From positions 24,865,195-24,929,194 of the forward strand of contig OY776126.1 in assembly GCA_963675135.1 (NCBI GenBank): a DNA stretch of 64,000 bases, given 5' to 3'. The stretch is from Galeopsis tetrahit. Lineage: Eukaryota > Streptophyta > Magnoliopsida > Lamiales > Lamiaceae. The translations under genes and the position numbers were made by a program. Positions 21,611 to 32,557 of this stretch are shown one piece after another. Position 1 is the first letter of the stretch. Each line of letters begins with the position of its first letter. The notes beneath the pieces were generated by a model. It did not search any database and had not been told where the DNA came from. It saw nothing but the letters and a program-made list of their open reading frames with translations.

Positions 21611-21895
21611 TTGGATTCAAATAATGACCTAACAAAATTTTAAAGTAACAAGCATAAACAACAGAGCATACATGAATCACTAAATTCATTACAAGTAATT
21701 CCTTTCTTTCTTTCTTTCTTTCTTTTTGAGGGGCATTTCTGGTATATCCAATCTATTATTTTCAACCGACTAGAGTACAAACCGCAAGAATAATTAATAA
21801 ATAGGCGGACATTTGCAATCTAATATTTTCAACCGTTGAAGTGACAGAAAACGGCAGTTTGTTATCCTAAAGAGAGAAAGTAGTTCCAATCGTCT

Positions 21896-23062
21896 ATGGC
21901 TTCTTCTTCCTTGTCCTCCCCTTTTGATCGTGAAAAGTCCGTTTACATCGCTAAGCTGGCGGAGGAAGACGAACGCTACGAAGGTAAAACCAACTCTACA
22001 ATTTTGTGTAGTATATGGAGCTGGTTTTAATTTATTGCTGATTGTTGCAGTTATGGTAGAAGAAATGAGACTTGTGGCAGAAATGGTGGGGGAATTGACA
22101 GACGAGGAGATGAAATTGCTAACATCAGGGTACACGCATGTGATTGTGTCTCTAAGAGATTGGTGGAGAACTTTGACAAGAAAAGCGGAGATGGAAGGAT
22201 CGAATGGGAACGAGGCGAAGTTCGAACGAATCATTGCGTACCGGCACAAGTTGGAGACAAAGATCACTGATATTTGTTATTACTACTTGTCTGTTGTCGA
22301 TCAACACTTGGAACAACTTCAGGAATATATTTTTTACTTAACGAAGTGAGCTAATTAAACTAGTTTGTTGTTGATTTCAATTTAATTTTTATTTTATATA
22401 TCCGGCCTCATCCAATTTTGCAGAAAAGCGGATTTCTATAGGTATCTTGCTGAGATTAAAACTGGTAGTGAAAGGCAAGAAGTTGCTGATGAGTCGCTCT
22501 TAGCATATACGGTATAAACATATTTATAGTTCACAAATCAAATTAGAATATATGCATTTAGTTCTGTTTTTTGTAATTTCTTGCAGACTGCTAGGGCAAA
22601 GGCTAGGGCCGAATTAGCTGGTGCAGATCCTATTCGACTCGGTACAGATTTGAATCTTGCAGTGCTCTACCATGTGATCTTGGGCAACACTGAAAGGTTT
22701 CTCCTCTCATTTGTTTTCTTTTTCTTGGGACTAAAATGAAAATGAATTAATTATCCACCTCTCTTCAAGTTGAACTTTTAGTTAACATGAAAATTCTTTC
22801 AAGTTCATCTTCATCACTCGATATCTATACCCGTTTCTACAGGGCATTGCAGATCGCGACAAATGCCGTTTTTGTAGCACTTCCTGACAGTAGTTTGAGT
22901 GAGGAAGAATACGCAGATAGCACCAAAATTTTGCGTACTCTTGAAAACAATATCAGAATATGGAACGATGGTTCATCAGAAGATACAGCTACTTTTGCAG
23001 AAGATATCGCCGACATCCCTGAGTACGTAGAGCCTGCAACAGCTTCAGAAGATGCACCATAG
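21896..23062 (+). CDS. Divergent 14-3-3 protein (copy B), five exons
   Basis: Exons 21896-21983, 22051-22345, 22424-22511, 22587-22696 and 22843-23062 join in frame to 801 bases, 266 residues, close to the usual 14-3-3 length. All introns start GT and end AG. The start MASSSLSSPFDREKSVYIAK leads into the canonical AKLAEEDERYE helix. Other landmarks are DFYRYLAEIKTG, ADPIRLGTDLNLAVLYHVIL and ENNIRIWND. 14-3-3 dimers bind phosphoserine peptides in a basic groove. By human zeta numbering Arg56, Arg127, Tyr128, Asn173 and Trp228 are kept, but Lys49 is Thr (GYTHV) and Arg55 is Leu. The acidic tail is long. It is diverged from canonical plant 14-3-3s yet has no stop or frameshift. Copies A and C are broken relatives on the same strand. 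Confidence in family is high; phosphopeptide binding is uncertain. Confidence 0.9.
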
Positions 23063-23365
23063 TTTTTTTTTTTTCTGAAGTCCCTAGCTATAATGCACAT
23101 AAAACTGGATGTTATTGATTTTGCATGACCATATTGGATGATTTTGGCTTTTTTTTTTTTTCACTATAATGGTTTGTTGAAGAATAATAATCGGTCAGGA
23201 CACTATTATGATTAGTTTTAACTTAAGAACATCTATAATATTTTATAATAAAAATGTGTATGTTGTTATAAAAATTAATTATTTACCTCAAATGAAATCT
23301 AGGTGACAATAAGTAATTAAGTTAGAATTTGTAACCCAATTATTATTTTTTCTCAATTTGTAGTA

Positions 23366-23621
23366 CTCCCTCCATACAATTTTATTATGAATATGTAAAG
23401 TAGATAAGTTGGGACTATAATACTATGTTGTGGGGCCCATTTATAGATAAAGTGATTGTTTATAAATAAAGTTAATGACAATTTGAGTAAATAGGTGACG
23501 GTTGTAGGGTGGAGATAAAGTAGTGTGAATAGTAAAATTTTCAAATAAAGAATGAAAATAATAAATTAAAATTGAACAGCCCGGAAAGGGGGGTGTGAAT
23601 TATAAAATTGGACGAAGAGAG
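23366..23621. mobile_element. Stowaway MITE
   Basis: Flanked by TA, the ends are CTCCCTCCATACAATTTTAT and, reversed, CTCTCTTCGTCCAATTTTAT. The TA duplication and the CTCCCTCC terminus identify the Tc1/mariner-related Stowaway group. It is 256 bp, non-coding, just downstream of the 14-3-3 gene. The 300 bases between the gene and this MITE show nothing else. Confidence 0.85.
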
Positions 23622-23715
23622 TATATAAAGATTGAAGCCAACTTCATGCCCCTTACATAAAGAATTACAAGAGCTATATATATTCTCATATCATCCTATG
23701 GGAGTTTAGAATATT

Positions 23716-23862
23716 TGTGATAGTGAGAAGAATGATTTCCTTGAATTGAGATAAATGACCCATGATCATATATATACAAGTAGTGAGGTAACTAACTAGT
23801 AGTTACAAGGGAGTTACAACTAACTAACTTTTGTTGTGATCTCTTTTATATCTATACTAACA
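23716..23862 (-). repeat. 3' LTR of level 1 copia
   Basis: It runs TGTGATAGTGAGAAG...TACTAACA on the plus strand, 147 bp, the partner of 58384-58539. It lacks one copy of a GAGTGAGAA-type nine-base unit seen in the partner. Confidence 0.92.
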
Positions 23863-24134
23863 TCCCCTCTAAAGCGACGCGGGTGAGGAGAGACGCAGAG
23901 CTTGGATCTAAAAAATTCGAACAATGGGCGCGGTAAGTTTTTTGTGAAGATATCGGCAATTTGAAGATGAGATGGAATGAACTGAGTTACTAGACGACCA
24001 GACGCAACGAGCTCACGAACAAAATGATAGTCGATGTCGATATGTTTTGCTCTTTTGTGAGCTACCGGATTTTGACTTAAAAATATGTCATTATTGTTGT
24101 CGCATAGCAAAGTAGGTTAGGATGACAAAGGAAT
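23820..24134 (-). pseudogene. RNase H C-terminus of level 1 copia
   Basis: It encodes LLCDNNNDIFLSQNPVAHKR, AKHIDIDYHFVRELVASG and QIADIFTKNLPRPLFEFFRS, the copia RNase H C-terminal block. The usual CDN core is kept. The last residues run into the 3' LTR, as is normal for this family. Confidence 0.88.
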
Positions 24135-24687
24135 ATGCAATTCGACAAGAAGATTTTTTACCCAAATGACATCGGCTGCAACATTTTCCATTGCACGATA
24201 CTCGAATTCACAACTGGATCGGGCAACTGTGGGTTATTTCTTGGCACTACACGAGACGAGGTTTTGACCGATGAACATGGAATAGATGTATGTAGATCGA
24301 CTAGTATCCAGGCACCTGGCCCAGTCGGCATCCGTGTAAGCGAGCAGGCGAGGAGTACCTGTGCGAAAGGAAATTCCGAAATCTAGAGTCCCTTTGACGT
24401 AACAAAGAATCCTTTTTATAGCCTAGAAGTGCTCGATAGTAAGAGAGGTCTGAAATTGACTAACAGTGTTCACGACGAAAGACAAGTTTGGGCGAGTAAT
24501 GGTTAAGTATTGGAAGGCGCTGACCAAGGACCTGTATAAAGTAGGATCACTAAATCGAACACCATCTTGGCGGAGAGTATCTGTTGTGGTTAGAGGAGTT
24601 GCAATTGGTTTGGCATCTAGGAGATCAGCACGAGTAAGTATATCATGGGCATATTTGGTTTGATTGAGAAAAATGCCAGTTGGAGTG
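24135..24687 (-). pseudogene. RT C-terminus to RNase H N-terminus of level 1 copia
   Basis: The frame 24423-24710 encodes TPTGIFLNQTKYAHDILTRA, LYRSLVSAFQYLTITRPNLS and FVVNTVSQF, the connection between RT and RNase H. Downstream to 24135 the RNase H sequence (for example EYRAMENVAADVIW-like codons near 24165-24210) is present but frame-shifted. The solo LTR splits it from the upstream RT after EVAYT. Confidence 0.82.
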
Positions 24688-25209
24688 TGACTTGTCTCGT
24701 TTTTCAACACTTTTTAAAGCACTTTAAAATACGAGCCCCACAAGCGTATGAGTCCGATTGTAGTACATAAGTACGACCAAGTAGTTTGTTAGTTCCAAGT
24801 TATGAGTATGCATGCTATTGTAGTAACTACACGTGTTTGTTTAGATGTTTGGGAATTAGAACTAAACTCGGCCGAGTTACGGAGCTCGGCCGAGGTCTGA
24901 GCTTTGTCTCTAGCTCGGCCGAGTTGATTCTTGCCTCTTCTTTTGTGCATCATTTCCAATCCGTGGCTCCGATTGACTCGATTCTTCTTGCATATGCACT
25001 CCCTCTTTCTCTTCTTTCATCTGACTTTTTCCTTAGATGATTCCTTCATGTAATTTGCTTCAAACTCATCGTTTTTCCCTAAAAACAATACAAAACCATC
25101 ATGTATCAATAATTCGATAAACAAACTTCTTTTACATAACTTTGGCAATCTTAATACGACAATTAAAGCATATTCACACTATAAATTCATGCAATCTCAC
25201 CATAAATCA
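24688..25209. repeat. Solo LTR (522 bp) inside level 1 copia pol
   Basis: The segment starts TGACTTGTCTCG, ends CATAAATCA and is flanked by a perfect GAGTG duplication (24683-24687 and 25210-25214). Removing it restores continuity of the RT motif around GLEVAYT and PTGIF. It contains three CTCGGCCGAG palindromes (24866-24917) and a GTGCATCATTTCC...GATTGACTCGATTCTT stretch that matches part of the gypsy LTRs. I infer a solo LTR of a related gypsy family. Confidence 0.85.
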
Positions 25210-25214
25210 GAGTG

Positions 25215-26504
25215 TAAGCGACCTCAAGGCCAAGGAAATAATTGAGACGACCAAGGTCTTTGATCGCAAATTCCTTGCGGATTCGGTCAACAAGCTGCGA
25301 GATGAAAGTTTTATCGTTTTCAGTGATTATGATGTCATCAACATAGACAAGAAGGTATAGAAGAAGACGACCTGATTTAAGAATGAAGAGAGACGTGTCT
25401 GACTTGCTCGCTGTGAATTTTAGGGAGATGAGAAAGTTAGAGAAGCGTTGAAACCAAGCCCTAGGAGCTTGTTTGAGACCGTAGATTGCCTTGTTTAACC
25501 GGCATACATGATGTGGAAAATGAGTATTAACATAGCCGGGTGGTTGAGACATGTATATGGATTTGGTTAGGCGACCATAAGGAAAAGCATTGTTGACGTC
25601 CAATTGTCGAAGAGGCTAATTTTGCATAACGGCTATGGAGAGGATAATGCGAACAGTGAAAGCTTTGACCATGGGACTGTAAGTGAGATCGTAGTCAAGA
25701 CTAGGAAGCTGAGTAAACCCTTGAGCGAGGAGGCGAGCTTTATAGCGATCAATTTGGCCTTCAGATCGAAACTTCATTCTGTACACCCATTTGGAGCCAA
25801 TGATGTTTTCAGACGGAGAGGGCGGACCAAGAGTGCATGTGTTGTTAGTCTGAAGAGCATGTAGTTCGTCTTGCATGGCGACAAGCCAGTGAGGGAATTT
25901 TGCAGCTGATTTGAAACCTTTGGGTTCAGTGGTGGAGTGAATGGAGGCGAGCAGGGTATTGTGAGCCAGAAAGGAAGAAGTGGGTGGGTATTTGACTTTA
26001 AAGATACCATCTTTGGAACGAGTCCGCATTGGATGGGAAGGGCGAACAATATCTTGACGTTGTGGTGGAGAGGTTGTAGGACGAGGAAAAGTCTGGCGAG
26101 CAGGAGGAGGTGAAGGCGAACGAGCAGGAGGAGGTGATGGCGAACGAGCAGGAGCAGGGGCTGGCTGGTCGATGAGAGGAGGAATTTTAGGAAGAACATA
26201 GATAGACCATGGTGGTGATGACAAGGAGTGTGTGACGACCGGATGCTTAGAGGACAGCGGCGAGAAAGTAGGGGGCAAGATAGTCGGCGCACAGTCAAGA
26301 AAAGTGGAATAGTCAAGAGCGTGTTGGGGAGAAGATGAGCTGGTCGCATCATAAGGAAAATGTTGCTCGTCAAATTGAGCATGGCGGGTGATGTATGTGC
26401 GGGATAAAACTGGATCAAAACAACAGAAACCTGCGTGGCGAGAACTGTATCCAAAAAAAGCACAAGGCAAACTTCTAGGAGAAAATTTTTAGCGGTATAA
26501 TCAC
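25215..26504 (-). pseudogene. Integrase C-terminus and reverse transcriptase of level 1 copia
   Basis: The upper frame (25616-26470) encodes the integrase C-terminal domain (PCAFFGYSSRHAGFCCFDP) and a Pro-rich linker with repeated PARSPSPPPARSPS units. RT follows (GSKWVYRMKFRSEGQIDRYK, ARLLAQGFTQ). A TAG near 25613 replaces the Trp of the usual NWPLRQLD motif. RT continues in 25215-25603 with QLDVNNAFPYGRL, AIYGLKQAPRAWFQRF and YVDDIIIT. The catalytic YVDD is intact. Confidence 0.9.
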
Positions 26505-26509
26505 GTAAG

Positions 26510-28064
26510 TGATTCACGTATTATGCAACACTAAAATACACGACCGCAAGTATACGGCGTCTATTGTAGCGTGATAAGTACGAGGTCGATTCCATGAGGA
26601 GGTGTATTATAAAAGTGGAGTTTGTCGATTGAATTCTAAATAGACGTGATCGATAAGTTGTAAAGTGTGAAATTACCCCTAATTATCTACCCAAATTTGT
26701 CACAAGTAAACAATTAAACGAGTAATATAGAAATCGATCAACAATCATGCAAACCAAAGAAACGAGAGAAATATGATTAAAACTCAAAGAAGGAAAGGTA
26801 GGTTCCAAGGCATATGCCACACTAAGGGGTCAATTTATGATCAAAAGCTTAATTAAGTGGTGTTGTGTTGATTACTATAGGGTTGATCACGAAATAATGA
26901 ATTAAAAGTTCTCTCGATCCAATTAATCCAAGAGAAGTATCACACAAACTAGTATCTCTACCTAGCATGCATAATAAACCTCACAAGGGGTCCTAAGATC
27001 ATCTAATACCCTCCCAAGAATTGTTCCTCTCTCAAGCTCACAATAATATTGGGTCGAATGCTTAAATACGATTAATGAAAAAGATTTCTCAATCCAATTT
27101 CTATTAAAAATAAATCAAACACATTATCATGGCCATTGACAACATGTCTTGCAATGAAAGTTAAGCATCCAAATAGAAATAACAACACAACCACCAAATA
27201 AACAAGAAGTTAATTCATAAACATCATCCAAAGTATAAATATAGCCATATATAGAACCAAAAGCGTTCTAGCCAAGAACTAACATAATCAAATTAACAAA
27301 ATCCAAAGAATTAGCTAAATAAAAAGAAAGAGAAATTTTAGTCTAGAATATGATGGGGAATGAAAATTTCAAGCTATTGATGCCTTCCTTGCATTGATTG
27401 ATGAAGAAATGAAGAAGAATTGGCCAAATCACCTCCAAGCGTGTGTTACTATTTGTGGAATTTGAGGAATTGGGGGAGAGTTCTAGTGATTCAAGAATTG
27501 GGGCTTATATAGGTTTGGGGTAGGGTTTGGATGCAAAAATTACAATTTAGTCCCTAAAAAATGGCCAAAATAGATAAAATGCACAGAAAATGGGGTAGCA
27601 CGGCCGTGCACGGAGCACGACCGTGCAAAATCAAGATTTAGCCTGACTAGAACTCGGCCGAGCAGGTGGCACGGCCATGGCGTGTCATGGCCTCAAGTTT
27701 CTGGATCGAGGAGCTCAATTCCGAGCATGTTGCACGGCCGTGGCCTTGATTTTGGCCTGAAAAGTGGCTCGGCCGTGCTCGTGCTCGACATCGTCCCTTA
27801 TCGTTTCGTGCATATATTTCGCCTCAGGTGTCCGATTGACTTGATTATTTTGGCTATTCCACTCCGTTTTTCGAGACGAACCCAACGGTGCACTCCTCTT
27901 CTTGATCCAGTGAAGTATGGTTGGTGTTTTGCTCCAAAATCTACAAAACACAACCTTTCCCTCATTTTGGCTCAAATCATCATAATCAATCTATAATTCA
28001 ATGAAATCCACATCAAAATACGCTTCACATGTGCCTCTAAAGTGTGTAAATTCCACCCGAATCA
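26510..28064 (-). repeat. 3' LTR of gypsy copy 2
   Basis: 1555 bp, TGATTC...GAATCA. The first 700 bases are nearly identical to the 5' LTR. It differs downstream by a few indels, including a GC-rich unit present only in the partner near 33820. A TATATAAG box on the minus strand lies at 27507-27514. Confidence 0.92.
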
Positions 28065-29775
28065 AACTTCCCCAAACTTAAAATGTTGTTTGTCCTCAAA
28101 CAACTAAGCAGTTAAAGCAATGAGGGTGGAATGATCACAATGGAATATTCAATGTAAATCACACATGCAAAGTAGAGTGTAGTGATATCTCTTTCTCAAA
28201 GTGCTTTTTCAATGAAGATCATAGGCTCATTATTGTAATTCACAGTTATGAATCAAAGAATGCACAAACACACAACACATTGTGAATGGGAGACATAGTC
28301 CAAATGCTCAAGTCCTCTACTCACATGATAAAGTGTTTCTCTCAAACACACAAACAAATTGAGGATATTAATGCACTCATCAATCAAGTTATGCTATGCA
28401 ATCAGTATATGCTTGCCCACATTCTACTTTCTACAAACATTCAAGTGTTCAACAATGTGATCAATAGGGTTTAATCAAGGATGTAACATTGGCTCTTTGG
28501 ACAAGGTAGGATGAATTTGAGAATTGTGACTCTTCTAGTGGAGGACAAAGCTTGGTGTTTTACAATTTGTGCTTTCACTTTCAAAGCTTACAAACTCCAT
28601 CCTCACTTTTCATTTTTCTTTTTTTTTTCAAGCATTCATCACCTCATCTTCTTGAACCATTTTTCTTTTCAAGCTTTTGGGGCTCTTTGTCCCTCTTTTC
28701 TTTTCCATTGATTTTCTTTTCATTTCTCTTCATCTTCTTTTTCAACTTTTCCAATATCTCCTTTCACCAAAGAAAATTAAGCACATGTTTATCCACTTTA
28801 TCTTTTATCCCCCACTAGATGTAGGTATCAAAGGCTCAAAAAGGCTAAGTGGTTAACATTGTAGTTTGCCAAGAAAATGAGGAATTAAGCTCAAAGGGGC
28901 TAACTATGGAAGATTACTTCGGTTTTAGGAAATTTTGGCTAAGTGACTCTTTAGAACAAGATGGCCTATATCATATCACAAAGTTTCACACAATCATGCT
29001 TTCAAACAAGAACTTGGGCAAGTTCTAAGATCACTAGCAATAACCTAATCCACTCTCAAATGAATCAAAATGGATTACATGCTCGATTTATGGCTCAATT
29101 CTCACCGGTTTATTCAATAGGACCCTCACATTCATCAAATGTCCTCAAACAACAACACATCATGCATCCATGCTATCAAAGATCACAAGTATGAACCCAA
29201 CATGATACTACTATCCATCATCGATCATGCATACATTCAAAGCAAATAGACATCACTTCACTACTCAACCATGGATTCCAATGATTATTCATGCTCACAC
29301 TTCACCATAACTACACTACCCAACAACCAAAAAAAACCAACTTAAACAACAATAAGCATATGAAAGAAAAATGTGCCCCGGTGCAAAATATACACAAATG
29401 AAATGACAAAACGGTGCAAAGGGTAACAACTAGTAGAAAAATAAAAGAAAAAATAACTCCCCCAAACTTAGAATTTTACTATGTAAAAATTCTAAGTTTG
29501 GGGCTACAAGTTGTTACCTCCCTTCTTGCACATCCAATGCTCTTCAAAGATCACCATTGCAACACTTGCTTCCCCTCTCCAAAGTTGGTTTTGCTTCCTT
29601 CTTCATTCCTCAAGCTATAATGTCCAAAATGCTTCTCATCCTCACCTGCAAAAGAAACTACACTATCAAAAATACTAAAACAATAAAAACATGAAAGCAA
29701 TAAAACCTTGGGTTGCCTCCCAAGAAGCACTATTTTTAACGTCCTATGCCGGACGGTTCTTCCTTGAGATGATTA
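28065..29775 (-). other. Long 3' non-coding region of gypsy copy 2
   Basis: About 1.7 kb between the last codon and the 3' LTR has no domain. It contains a polypurine tract next to the LTR (minus-strand AAGTTTGGGGAAGTT, 28066-28080), a second AAGTTTGGGGGAG-like tract at 29456-29470, a long hairpin (29459-29502) and a short hairpin (29707-29724). The Phe-rich ORFs at 28511-28818 are C/T-tract artefacts. Confidence 0.7.
29707..29724 (-). other. Hairpin with GGGAGGCAACCC core
   Basis: The minus strand reads CTTGGGAGGCAACCCAAG, a perfect six-base stem with an AGGCAA loop, about 50 bases after the protein stop. From memory of plant Tat/Athila-type gypsy elements, a TTGGGAGGCAACCCA motif recurs just after their coding region; the role is unknown. 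Confidence 0.55.
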
Positions 29776-30470
29776 TCAAGTCACCCCATCATCATCCTTG
29801 CTCTTAGACTTCTTTCCCCATACAACTTTCTTAAGTCCATTAAAACATCCACTATCTAGCCCATCCGGCTCTTCAATCATGTCATAGGAAGTTGTTGCCT
29901 CATTCACCCCCAAGCTTGCACAAGTGGCTTTTCTTGATTTGGGGGAGTTTTTGAAGAAAACTCCCCCAAACTTGGCCTTCTTATCTATCTTCAAATCTTT
30001 GTCATCCACCTTGGGGTTCTCTTTCACAAAGTTGATCTTGGGATCTTCTTCCATCTTCTTTTTCATAGGCCTTGAATAATTATATCCCTTGGAATACACA
30101 TACTCTTCCTCCTCATCCTCATCGTCACAGAATCTAACGGCTTTATAGATGTTGAATGACACTTTCTCTCACCAACATGTAGTTCGAGCTCTCCGTTTCG
30201 TACATTGATGATGGCTCCACCCGTTGCTAGGAACGGTCTTCCCAAGATCAAGGGGATTGCCCTATCTTCCTCCATATCAAGTACCACAAAATCAACCGGG
30301 AATATGAATTTCCCAACTTTGACAAGCACATCATCAACCGTTCCCAAGGGATATACTATGGAGCGATCCGCCAATTGAAGATTCATGGTAGTAGGCGTCA
30401 ATTCTCCCAAGCCAAGTGATTTGAAGAGTGATAATGGCATGAGGTTTATGCTTGCTCCAAGATCACACAA
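29776..30470 (-). pseudogene. Aspartic protease and acidic C-terminus of gypsy copy 2
   Basis: The frame 30063-30470 carries a retropepsin-like domain: ALCDLGASINLMPLSLFKSL (active-site loop), GTVDDVLVKVGKFIFPVDFV, and PLILGRPFLATGGAIINV. It would cut the Gag polyprotein. A frame change near 30165 moves to the frame 29776-30162, an acidic stretch with DEDEEEEYVYSKGY and Lys-rich blocks ending at a TGA. No RT follows. A TAG near 30486 separates it from Gag, where the reading is otherwise continuous. Confidence 0.87.
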
Positions 30471-30485
30471 AGCACGATAAGTTCC

Positions 30486-31391
30486 CTATTTGCCAATCAC
30501 ACAAGGCAATGTAAATGAACCGGGATCCCTAAACTTTGGAGGTAGTTTAGCTTGGATGATGGCACTACACTCTTCGGTGAGGTTCACGGTTTCAAATTCT
30601 ACCATATTTCTCTTATTGGACATAATCTCCTTAAAAAACTTGGCATAATGAGGCATTTGCTCAAGGGTCTCCGCAAATGGGATGTTGATGTGTATCTTTT
30701 TTAACATCTCCAAGAATTTGATGAATTTTGCATCCAAACTCGTCTTCTTGAGTCGTTGAGGGTATGGGATTGGAGGCTTGTATGGAGATGGAGGCTTGTA
30801 TGCATCATTCCCTTTCTCACTTGTTTTCTCCTTCTCAACATCTTTCTCTTCAACTTTCCTTCCTTGTTGCTCCTCTTCACCATCTTCCTTTGGCATCATA
30901 GGGCCTTCATAGCTTGTGCCACTCCTCAACTTTATCGACTTGCATTGCTCTTTAGGGTTCAATTCCGTGGTTGAGGGGAATTGACCCGGCTTGTGTTGAT
31001 TTCCAACCATAGTTGCAATTTGGCCCACTTGATACTCAATGGCTTTCACATCATTCTTGATTCCCATCACCTCATTTGCCAAATTACCAATTTTCTCATC
31101 TTGGCTTTCAATCTTTTGCCAAGTCCTTGTCATGAAGTTCTTTGTCTCTCCCATGAACTTCTTGGTCTCTCCCATGAATGTTATGAACATTTCTTCCATG
31201 GTGAGCTTTGACGAAGACTCTTCTATCACACCATCTCGGGCATTGAAGTTCGATGGCGGTTGAATGGCATTGTGTAGGTTAGCATATGAGAAATTTTCAT
31301 GGTTTCTCAAGCCGGGATGGTATTGGTTCGGATTATGAGGGTGATAGTTCCCATGAGTTTATCTTTCTCCCCAACCTCTTTCTCTAAAATT
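30486..31391 (-). pseudogene. gypsy Gag C-terminal region, copy 2
   Basis: It encodes HENFSYANLHNAIQPPSNFN, a coiled-coil-like region with the repeats FMGETKKFMGETKNFM and QKIESQDEKIGNLANEVMGI, then KLRSGTSYEGP, a Glu/Lys-rich linker and the block KFLEMLKKIHINIPFAETLE. Two in-frame stops lie at its start (TGA in QRD*NF where copy 1 has an Arg codon CGG, then TAA). Confidence 0.86.
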
Positions 31392-32378
31392 TCAATCTCT
31401 TTGGTTGTTCATATAGTGGGCCTCCTCGTATTGTGCATCACTTGGCTTCACTAGTGCTTTTTCCGTCATAAAAGAGATTAGCTTATCCAATTTGTTGGAT
31501 AAGTTGACATTTTCTTCCGAATTTTGAGTGGAAGCTACCCTTCGATTTTGCCTTCGTTCGGATGGCCATTGATTGCCATTCTTAGCCATCTCCTCCAAAA
31601 GCACATAACCCTCATCCGTCGTCTTTCCCAATAAAGACCCTCCACCCGTCGTCATTCCATTGTAGAAGTAGCAAATGAGTTGGTCTCGTGAGAAACCATA
31701 TTGAGGGCAACTTCTAATCAAATCTTTGAAGCGCTCCCATGCTTCGGCTAGGGACTCATCATCATCTTGCATAAATGAAGATATTTCCCCTCGAATTTTG
31801 ATAGTCTTTCTTGGAGGGAAATACTTCATCAAGAATGCATCAACAAGATCATTCCAATCTTCAATGGTCCTCAAATCAAGGGAGAGGTACCATTGCTTTG
31901 CTCGATCTCGGAGGGAGAAGGGAAATAGTTGCAACCGGATGTAGTCTTGTGGAACTCGATTGATCTTAACCGTTCCACTTATCTCGAGGAATTGAGACAA
32001 TTGGAGGTTAGGATCCTCCTTGGAAAGTCCTCTAAATTGATTGTTTTGCACCATAACAATCAAGGCCGACTTGAGCTCGAAATTGTGAACATCCACGGGT
32101 TCTCGACCCGCTCCTCCATATGGTCTTGGAATTGGGCAGAAATGATCTCTAAGTACCCTTTGTGGTCGATTTCCACCGTCTCCATTCAGCCCCTCAACTC
32201 CGTCTACCCCTTGGTTTTCTACTTCCTCTTCGACCTCCTCCACAATCGGGTTCTCTCTTCTATTCATCTCTTCCAAATCCACTCTTCTTCTTTCGGAATT
32301 CCTTCTTCGACAACTAGCTTCAATCTCCGGGTCTAGAAGCAACAATTCTTGATGGTTCCTCCTAGATCGCGTGATCAT
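31392..32378 (-). pseudogene. gypsy Gag N-terminal and central domain, copy 2
   Basis: The 328-residue frame from ATG 32378 has the Arg-rich leader MITRSRRNHQELLLLDPEIE, an acidic linker and the retrotrans_gag core (LQLSQFLEISGTVKI, LFPFSLRDRAKQWYLSL, LVDAFLMKYFPPRKT). It is intact up to a TGA at 31392. About 180 bases of leader separate its start from the 5' LTR. Confidence 0.9.
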
Positions 32379-32533
32379 AAGCCATATCTATCAAATGTTC
32401 AAAAGAGAGTGAGAATTGCAAGTAAGATGAGAAATAGCTAATACAAATATTTTTGGGATTTTTGAAAATAAGGAAAGCAAGTAAAGTGTCTAGACTAAAA
32501 CTCTATCGACCTACACTCTAGAAATACAAAACC

Positions 32534-32551
32534 TCCCCGGCAGCGGCGCCA
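32534..32551 (-). other. Primer-binding site (tRNA-Asp type), gypsy copy 2
   Basis: The minus strand reads TGGCGCCGCTGCCGGGGA six bases inside the 5' LTR, one mismatch from perfect pairing with the 3' end of tRNA-Asp. Confidence 0.88.
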
Positions 32552-32557
32552 TAAACT

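Noticed and set aside
21794..22267. 157-residue minus-strand ORF opposite the 14-3-3 gene
   Set aside because: Antisense to 14-3-3 exons; the plus strand has clear family motifs and splice sites.
28511..28818. Phe-rich plus-strand ORFs that could suggest a membrane protein
   Set aside because: Produced by C/T-rich tracts in the 3' non-coding region of the gypsy element; no conserved domain.
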